From contig NC_064824.1 of NCBI RefSeq assembly GCF_024166365.1, positions 41,578,608-41,642,607 on the forward strand: a stretch of DNA of 64,000 bases. Direction: 5' to 3'. Positions 57,362 to 64,000 of this stretch are shown here, piece after piece (the stretch's first letter is position 1; each line of letters starts with the position of its first letter). The position numbers were made by a program, and so were the translations under genes. The notes below the pieces were generated by a model. The model saw nothing but the letters and a program-made list of their open reading frames with translations. It was not told where the DNA came from and did not search any database. The DNA is from Elephas maximus indicus (lineage: Eukaryota; Chordata; Mammalia; Proboscidea; Elephantidae).

Positions 57362-58235
57362 GAATACTCTTGTACAGAAAATTATGCTTATTAGAAATGT
57401 GGAGAAATGTTGAATTTACTTTTGGTGGTTGCTGACCAACTGGAATATCTGACCGACCCGAACCTCTCTACCTGCAGTGCTAATTTCTGCTCAAATACAG
57501 GGAAGTCAAGGCTCTACTCATACACTTGTTTATTACTCCTTGGTACTATATAAATGGATGTCAGGATGCACAGTAAGATACTAGTGGATCCTTACAAGGA
57601 TATTTCTGTTTGTGTAAATTTGGATGAACTGTGTCTGTGAGAGGCCTGCAGCATGACTCTGCTTCAAACTTTCATGCCTATTTTCAGGTTTCCAAATGTT
57701 TTCAAGTCGTAAAGTGATTTGCAAACATCCTTACTAGTGGAACTATTTGCCATTATTTTTGGCGCTTTCCCAGCACTGCTATGCAGAATACAAAGTTGCT
57801 TCCTTATGTCATTTGCTATGATTACATTCAATTAGAGAAGGTCTCAAGCCTGCTTCTATTCAGAACCTGTGTTTCATCCCTTCAAGACAATTTTTTTCTT
57901 TTCTTTTGCTTATGTATATTTTCTGCATGGTATGGGATTAAAGAATGATTGCAATTACAAAAATTACAGGCACCCTCTTCCCATCTTCTAGGGCTTTATG
58001 CAAATGTCTGCCAAGTCTCAGAGAATTGGCTTGACCAACGAGCGTTCTCAAAATCTGTCTTAGTTTTGCACATTCTCTTTCTTCTTTACATCCGTTATTA
58101 GTAAGAGTTCTAATATAAGAAGTGCTGAAATGATGGTGATGTGGTGACAGCAACTCAATGGTGCAAAGCAATTCATCCAATCCAATGGATTTCATTTAAA
58201 AACACACTGCAATAAAGTAAAAATACAATAATCAA
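57362..58235. other. No repeat recognised; AT-rich with homeodomain-like sites
   Basis: An octamer-type atgcaaat lies at 57998-58005, with gcaattacaaaaattacagg just before it (57951). The 85-codon minus ORF (58195-57938) is the only frame of note and has no recognised domain. Confidence 0.35.
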
Positions 58236-58239
58236 ATGG

Positions 58240-58390
58240 GAACACAACGTAGTACAAAGAACTAGGATTTAGAAGCTATACAAACCAGGGATTGAATCCA
58301 GTCTCTGCCAATTACTATGTCTGAGGATTTGGATAAATTACCCCAACTTTTCTTCATCTGCAAAAAATAATAATTCATAATTTAATAATT
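58240..58390 (+). mobile_element. MIR SINE, 5' half
   Basis: accagggattgaatccagtc, tctgccaattactatgtctg and cttttcttcatctgcaaaaa follow MIR sense order. Confidence 0.8.
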
Positions 58391-58446
58391 ACATTCATAT
58401 GTATCTTTAAAAATATGAACAATTCCAAATGGAGGACAAAATTGTT

Positions 58447-58650
58447 CTTCCCTGGGTGGCTAAAAATCCTAGGTACTTGACTACTAGCACCAAAAGGTTG
58501 GCAGTTCAAACCTGGCCAGAGATGCCTTGGAAGGCAGGCTTGGCAATCTGATTCTGAAAAGTCATGACCTTGAAAACCCTATAGAGCAATTCTACTCTGC
58601 AAAATGAGGTCACCATGAACTGGAATTAACACCAACTAAAAACAACAACA
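58447..58650 (+). mobile_element. Afrotherian SINE, old long subfamily
   Basis: cttccctgggtggctaaaaa head, ttggcagttcaaacctggcc B box, caatctgattctgaaaagtc body, gaggtcaccatgaactggaa tail. It ends in CAA repeats (58640-58650) like the RTE, unlike the T/G-rich tails of the short subfamily. Confidence 0.88.
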
Positions 58651-58754
58651 ATTTTCCCATGGTTATAGTTAAATAGCCCATGTATGGGAAGAGGCATGAA
58701 AGGGCAGAGATCAATGAAGATTTCATAATTATCGAGCTCTTAGATATTCGTATT

Positions 58755-58875
58755 CACTCAAAAATCTTTTAATGATCCCTTTCTATGTACAGGAAACTCT
58801 TCTTAGAAGCTAAGGATGTAGCAGTGTCAGTTATGATCCCAGACTCATGGATCTTATATTAGTGCTGGAAAGAAG
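58755..58875 (-). mobile_element. L2 LINE 3' fragment
   Basis: ctttctatgtacaggaaact, aaggatgtagcagtgtcagt and gactcatggatcttatatta are the antisense of the L2 tail. Confidence 0.65.
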
Positions 58876-59590
58876 CCTATTAAATTCTCCATTCTATCAG
58901 CTTCGATTTCAGCTATTAGATTTTCTTTCTACTGTCTTTTTCAACTCAAGATCAAATGGAGGAGCAGGGGCAGTTGGAGTGCACCTTTCCTCTTTGCAGT
59001 TCCATCACTGCTCAACATAATAATCTCTACCTACTTTTGAGAGGAATTTTGAATTTTAATAAGACAATGTCTGTGAGATGAACTCCTCTGAGGATGCATA
59101 ATATAAATGCAAGAAATTATAATTTATTGCTTCTCAAATGTTATGTGATATAAGATATTCAACAGAATCTGTGCAATTAATAACAAAAAAACTGAAGCAT
59201 TACAGTAAAGAGGAATTCAGAATGAGGAAAGGTTTGGAATTCTTCATTACTACTATGGATACTCTAACCTTTAGAAATATTTTCTATCTTCATGAGGTAC
59301 TTTATTTACTGAGTTTGATAGAGCTTCTAGAAACAGAGAATGAACTTTGAGTTACATTTTGAGGCTTTTATGAGGCAAAAGAAGAAGACACAGTATTTTG
59401 AGGTTTTTGGATATGTTAGGTTGAACCGTATGTAATTACTGAGGATCAACCATTTTTAAATGGCAATTTAATGTGATTCGCTAAAGTTTCCATTTGAAGT
59501 TGCTTTCTCGATTTACTTTTTTGTTCATTGAAAGAAATATTGAGCTGAGGTGACACTGCAATATGAAGAATTTGTATTAATTATGAGAAA
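58876..59590. other. No feature recognised
   Basis: AT-rich, unassigned; the ORF at 59138-59350 is probably chance. Confidence 0.4.
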
Positions 59591-59593
59591 TAA

Positions 59594-59803
59594 CAGAGTC
59601 CTCAGGTTGTACAAATATTTACTACGCTTGGGTGCTAAGCAAAAGGTTGAGGTTGGAGCCCACCCAGAGGTGCCTCAGAAGAAAGGCCAGGTGATCTACT
59701 TCCAAAAAATCAGACACCAAAAATCCTAAGAAGCACATTTGTACTTGGACACACATAGAGTCTCAGTGATTTGGATTCTACATGAAGGCAACCGGTATTA
59801 AAA
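59594..59803 (+). mobile_element. Afrotherian SINE, old long subfamily
   Basis: gagtcctcaggttgtacaaa head, gttggagcccacccagaggt B box region, gatctacttccaaaaaatca body. Strongly diverged. Confidence 0.8.
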
Positions 59804-59890
59804 AATAACTAACTTATAGTCACTTTTATTTATTGGTGTGGATTATCAAGAGATATAGTGCTTCTGTTTTACCTCCCAGTCCAATGTGTA

Positions 59891-60556
59891 GTGCCTGGGG
59901 TCTTAAAATCAGGCAAATGCTCACCCAAGGCACAACAATTGGCCTCTATTCACCTACAGCAACAGGAGAAGAAGGAGAGTCAAGAATAGGAGGAGGAAAT
60001 TGAATGTCTGGCTAATTGCCTCCATGAACAACTGCCTCCTTTGCCATAAGACCAGAACAGATGGCACCGAGCTACCATTACTAAACAACTTGATCAAAGA
60101 TTCTATAGAAGAATCCTGATTAAAAGGGGGAATAAGAAGAACAGAATTTCATATTCTTATGGACTCTAGGCTTTCTGGAGCCATGAGGCTGAATGAACTC
60201 CTGAAACAATTGACCTGAGAAAAACTTGAAGCCTTAAAGCAAAAATATCCCCTGAAATCTTCTTAAAACCAAACAATAGTTAAGCTTTACTAGTTAAAAC
60301 TGTCTGCTTTGAACTTTTCGCTATTTTAAGAACTTTCTATATGGAATCAGGTTGAGAAATGCAACTTAAAAGATTAGAAAGGAACCTTAGGGGGCAGTGA
60401 GTTTATGTTAATAGGGGAAGAACAACTCAGAAAACAAGGGTGGGAATGGTTGTGCAACTCGAAGAAAGTAATCTGTATCACTGAACTGTACATGTAGAAA
60501 CTGTTGAATTGGTGTATGTCTTGCTGTGTATATTCTCAACAACAACAACAAATAAA
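59891..60556 (+). mobile_element. Retroposon 3' end, family B
   Basis: tgcctggggtcttaaaatca, cacaacaattggcctctatt, gaagaacaactcagaaaaca, then attctcaacaacaacaacaa as tail. Aligns with 27742-28412. Its first 20 bases match family A (35750), linking the two families. Confidence 0.65.
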
Positions 60557-61495
60557 AATCTAAAAAAGATATCAAGAAAATATCCATTTCTGAACACTGT
60601 TAATTATTTAATAGATTCTCAACTATCTAACAGTGTTCATGGGTTTTGATCTAGGCTTATGTCAAAGGGTAATATCTGGAAAGTCCAAAGTAATGTAAGA
60701 AGGCCTTCTTGGGAAGAGAAGTTTCACCAACTGTACTGGAAATCAACGACAGAAAGAGAAAACTCCCTTAAAATATTTATAAAGCTAAGGTCTAAGATTG
60801 GGAAAAATCCAGAGTTGAGACATAGCGTATCTAAATTTAGTGGCCAAAAGTAGTAGGCAACATAATTTTAGGAGCTTTCCAAAGCCAGAAACAGGGCATG
60901 AGAACTGGGTAAGTTAAAATACCAAATAGTACACATATATTTTGCAACAATCATATCCCAGGAACATGTAATAAGCAGTCCAAGAGATTGCTCATGCCAT
61001 TAGCAAAATGTTGTAGCATTCTGATGAGATCATTACCAAAAATCGAGGCATAACCTTTGATTTTTCTGGAATGTTTCAGAGAGAAGATAAATTAAAAAGT
61101 AGAAAGAGTTTTCTGGAAAAGAAAACAGAGAGAGAGAGAATTGTTCCTGCTCTATTATGTAAGCATAATGGCATACGTGTGCTCTTATAAAAAATAATTA
61201 TGTGGTATTTCTAAATATAGCATGAGAATAAGGTGTATATTAGCTGCTGAATAAAAGAAAAAGGAGAGTAATGAAGGGATATGTAGCATCTGGCACGTAT
61301 TTTATAAGAGAAAAGCTTATACTCTAAAGCTAAAAGGTAGTTTTCAGGAGTTGGGATAATGCCTTTCAGTGTGAATCGTAATTAAGCTAGTTGCAACCAC
61401 CTTTCTTTTTACATCCTGTAAATTATAATCATCATAAATGGCTCTTATACATCCATTTAACGCTTAACTAACAGGTGACAAGATTAACTTTTAAA
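60557..61495. other. No gene or clear repeat recognised
   Basis: AT-rich; the short ORF at 60659-60853 has no recognised features. Confidence 0.4.
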
Positions 61496-61499
61496 GAAA

Positions 61500-61628
61500 C
61501 TCCTTGTAGTCTTCACAACAGCCATAGCTGGTAGTAACAAACACAATTAACATTTTAGAGAGAAGACTAAGATAATTAAAATAATTTTCTCAAAGATGAC
61601 AGACATAATAACTGAATAACTAGAAGAA
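61500..61628 (-). mobile_element. MIR-derived segment fused to RTE copy 9
   Basis: gtagtcttcacaacagccat and acattttagagagaagact follow antisense MIR. From 61533 onward this is shared with 12683-12557, including the exact point where RTE begins. Confidence 0.6.
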
Positions 61629-62255
61629 TGGTTTAAAATCAGGAAAGGTGTGCATCAGGGTTGTTTCCTTTCACCATGCTTATTCAAGCAGTAGGCTGAG
61701 CAAATAATTTGAAAAGCTAGACTGTATGAAGAATGGGGCATCAGGATTGGAGGAAGACTAATTAACAAACTTAGATATGTAGACGACCCAACCTTGCTAG
61801 CTGAAAGCAAAGAGGACTTGAAGCTCTTACTGATGAAGATCAAAGACTACAGCCTTCAATGTGGATTACTCCTCAACATACGTAAAATAAAAATGTTCAT
61901 GACTGGACCAATAACTGACATCATGATAAATGGAGAGAAGACTGAAGTTGTCAAGGGTTTCATTTTACTTGGATCCACAATCAATGCCCACGGAAGCAGC
62001 AGTCAACAAGTCTAACAATGTATTGGATTTGGCAAACCTGCTGCAAAAGACCTCTTTAAAGTGTTAAAAAGCAAAGACGTCACTTTAAGGACTGAGGTCC
62101 ACCTGACCCAAATCATGTATCTTCAATTGCATCACAGGCATGCAAAAGCTGGACAATGAATAAGGAGGACAGAAGAAGAACTGATGCATTTGAATTGTGG
62201 TGTTGCAAAGAATATTGAATATACCATGGACTGCCAGGAGAATGAATAATACTTC
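61629..62255 (+). mobile_element. RTE LINE copy 9, RT C-terminal half, truncated at both ends
   Basis: It starts at ggtttaaaatcaggaaaggt and covers the catalytic-box region near 61775 (here atatgtagacgacccaacc, YVDDPT rather than YADDTT, a substitution in the box itself). The frame 61794-62015 (MLAESKEDLKLLLMKIKDYS) follows. It ends near 62255 without the normal 3' tail. Inactive. Confidence 0.85.
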
Positions 62256-62591
62256 AACAGTTAAATACAACAATACTCCCTTTGACTTCATGACCCACTC
62301 TCTCTCTGAGAATCTTTCTCGATATAATTTTCAGGCTTACTCTCATCCACCCAGTCATGAAATTTTGGAGTTTTTTCTCATTCATTCCCAAACCTCCTCA
62401 CCTTCCCACTTTTTATTTTTTTCCTTAATAATCTTATCCCTGCCCATGGCTTCAATGATCATCTCTGTATACTGATAATTACCAATCTACATGTCCAGTC
62501 AAAACTCTTTTATGACAGTCAGACCTCTGTAGCAAGCTGCAACCTCAAAATGTAAAATTACTTCAAACTCAGCATGTTTAATTGCAAACTC

Positions 62592-62727
62592 GGACCCTGG
62601 TGGCAAAGTGGTTAAGAGCTCAAATCCACCAGCTGCTCCTTGGAAACCCAATGGGGCAGTTCAACTCTGTCCTATAGGGTCGCTGTAAGTCGTGGAATCG
62701 ACTCAACAGTTCACAACAACAACAACA
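62592..62727 (+). mobile_element. Afrotherian SINE with deletion between A and B boxes, with TSD
   Basis: ggaccctggtggcaaagtgg head, then tggttaagagctcaaatcca: about 28 bases between the A and B boxes are missing. Flanks attgcaaactc (62581-62591) and attgtaaactc (62728-62738) are an 11-bp duplication. It ends in CAA repeats. Confidence 0.93.
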
Positions 62728-63392
62728 ATTGTAAACTCATGAATATCCTGCCACTTCTCCCTTCACCATTCACTTCTTTCAAATCTGGGAAACTTCAAAA
62801 TATCTAAGTAAGAGCCGTCTCTCTCAATTTAGATGCATAAGCCAGAAATCTCTATCATTTTGTACATCACCCTTCCTTTATTCCTATATACAGATCATCA
62901 TCAAATCTTGTTGATTTGTCTTCTAAATATCTTTCCAATTCCACTGCTACAGTACAAGGCCTGAGTAAAACAAGGATTATTCCTTGACTTAGAGTACTAT
63001 AAAACCCAAAATAATGCTTGCTAATTTGTCACCACATCCAGCCTTAAAAATCTCTTCTAAACATTGCAGCCAGAATAATATTTTCAAAATACTAAACTGA
63101 TTATATGATACGAAATTTCTGCTTACAATCCCTTCTATTGAGTTTTGTCGTTCTTAGGATAAAGTCCTTAAATGCCCTGAAAGCCCTATGTGAGGTAGCT
63201 GTGTATATCTCTCCATTGATACATAATCTGCTTGCTGTTTAGCTCCAGCCCTGTTTGCTTCCCCTTAACTCCTCAGTCACTTGGATTTCTCTGTGACTTA
63301 CAGAACTTTCTATGTGCTTCTGTTCCTTTTGCTTGAAATGCTTTCAAGCTCCTACCTCCCTTCCTAAATAATCCATGCCTACTCTTTCTTCA

Positions 63393-63561
63393 GGAAACCC
63401 TGGTGGCATAGTGGCTAAGCACTATAATTGCTAACCAAAGGGTCAGTAGTTCGAATCCACCAGGCTCTCCTTGGAAACACTATTGGGCAGTTCTACTCTG
63501 TCCTATAGGGTCACTATGAATCAGAATAGACTTGATGGCACTGGGTTTGGTTTAGGTTTGG
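63393..63561 (+). mobile_element. Afrotherian SINE, near-consensus, with TSD
   Basis: ggaaaccctggtggcatagt head, cagtagttcgaatccaccag B box, agggtcactatgaatcagaa tail. Flanks tactctttcttca (63380-63392) and tactcttccttca (63562-63574) form a 13-bp target duplication in L2. Confidence 0.95.
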
Positions 63562-63745
63562 TACTCTTCCTTCAGTTCCCAGCTAAAGTGTCATTTATTC
63601 ATGAAGGCCTTTCTTAACCCTGGGAGTACATCAATTTCCTTTGTATAAACACTGACAGAAAGATGCTCTTTCACTTTAGAGTCCTCATTGTAATTCATTA
63701 TTATATAACAATTCAATAGAACCAATTAATTGATTAAAAAAAAAA

Positions 63746-63900
63746 GAAACCCGTTGGCCTCAAGTCAATTCCAACTCATAGTAAGCCTATAGGACAGAGT
63801 AGAACTACCCTGCATGGTTTCCAAGGAGTGGCTGGTGGATTTGAACTGCCAACCTTTTGGTTAGCAGTCGAGTTCTTAACCGCAGTGCCACCAGGCCTCC
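63746..63900 (-). mobile_element. Afrotherian SINE, short subfamily
   Basis: gaaacccgttggcctcaagt tail, gcctataggacagagtagaa body, ttgaactgccaaccttttgg antisense B box, ttaaccgcagtgccaccagg head. It is the third insertion in this L2. Confidence 0.95.
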
Positions 63901-63981
63901 CTCATTAAATCCTATCTCAGAAGATGAGGTATTACGTTTTTGTTCAGCATTGTTATCCTAAGTTTAGCATAATGCCTGGCA

Positions 63982-64000
63982 CCAAAACCAAAACAAAAAT
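63982..64000 (-). mobile_element. Probable start of another SINE, cut by the window edge
   Basis: aaaaccaaaac is the antisense tail that starts most minus-strand SINE copies here, and it interrupts the L2 end. Only 19 bases are visible. Confidence 0.4.

Larger units (their letters stand above)
62410..63981 (+). mobile_element. L2 LINE, 3' part, carrying three or four SINE insertions
   Basis: Sense L2 sequence: cccatggcttcaatgatcat, then cttaggataaagtccttaaa, then tagctccagccctgtttgct, then ccagctaaagtgtcatttat, then tagcataatgcctggcacc at the right edge. Net of the SINEs it is about 1.1 kb, long for an L2 remnant. Reading frame destroyed. The start is uncertain by about 100 bases. Confidence 0.8.

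Noticed and set aside
57938..58195. 85-codon minus-strand ORF of fairly balanced composition
   Set aside because: No recognised domain, no splice or promoter context, and surrounding sequence looks non-coding.
1..64000. CRISPR array, prokaryotic operons or a phage-like system
   Set aside because: No regularly spaced repeats and no bacterial-type gene density; all repeats are mammalian transposons.

Overview
No functional protein-coding gene, exon, tRNA, rRNA or CRISPR array can be supported in this window. It reads as intergenic or intronic DNA of a placental mammal, very probably an afrotherian and most likely an elephant. Two repeat types point there. About twenty copies of a tRNA-headed SINE (A-box region tggcacagtggttaag, B box gttcgaatccacc) end in a module resembling the tail of an RTE/BovB-like LINE. 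That RTE LINE is itself present in eight or nine pieces. Ancient eutherian or mammalian repeats (MIR, L2, MER20, ERVL-MaLR LTRs, old L1) fill in the background. Family names are recognised by eye, without a repeat-library search.

Layout. 1-5049: 5' part of an L1 on the minus strand (5'UTR, ORF1 region, start of ORF2), split at 611-1873 by a plus-strand RTE with a short target duplication. 5050-5830: endonuclease part of a minus RTE. 5831-9335: apparently non-repetitive, with a perfect 13-bp inverted repeat. 9336-11190: two tandem SINEs, a stack of MaLR LTR pieces and a MIR. 11641-13016: minus RTE interrupted by a non-RTE block that recurs at 61.5 kb. 13.2-18.1 kb: MIRs, SINEs and a possible decayed pseudogene. 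18691-21962: two RTEs head to head. 22-27 kb: mostly unassigned, with a MIR, SINEs, a possible LTR and a MER20. 27.2-30.1 kb: two related retroposon 3' ends, then an L1 3' end invaded by a SINE and an RTE tail. 33652-34072: an RTE whose 5' end is joined directly to its 3' end. 35.5-37.1 kb: another retroposon 3' end plus two SINEs. 37.1-44.9 kb: repeat-poor, the best place to look for conserved non-coding sequence. 44969-48598: near-full-length RTE (about 3.2 kb once a nested insertion is removed) inserted into a MIR. 48.6-61.5 kb: MIR, L2, LTR and SINE pieces, a tandem SINE pair reusing one target site, and a local 39-bp direct repeat. 61.5-64.0 kb: MIR/RTE chimera, then an L2 carrying three or four SINE insertions.

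The elements form a retrotransposition ecosystem rather than a pathway. The RTE encodes endonuclease and reverse transcriptase, and its 3' end is shared by the SINEs, which implies the SINEs borrow that machinery. Every RTE copy here is broken by stops, frameshifts or truncation, so none is active. The most interesting observations are the MIR-RTE junction shared by two loci, the internally deleted RTE, the head-to-head RTE pair joined at microhomology, and the repeat-poor 37-45 kb block. I found no evidence for a novel gene system.
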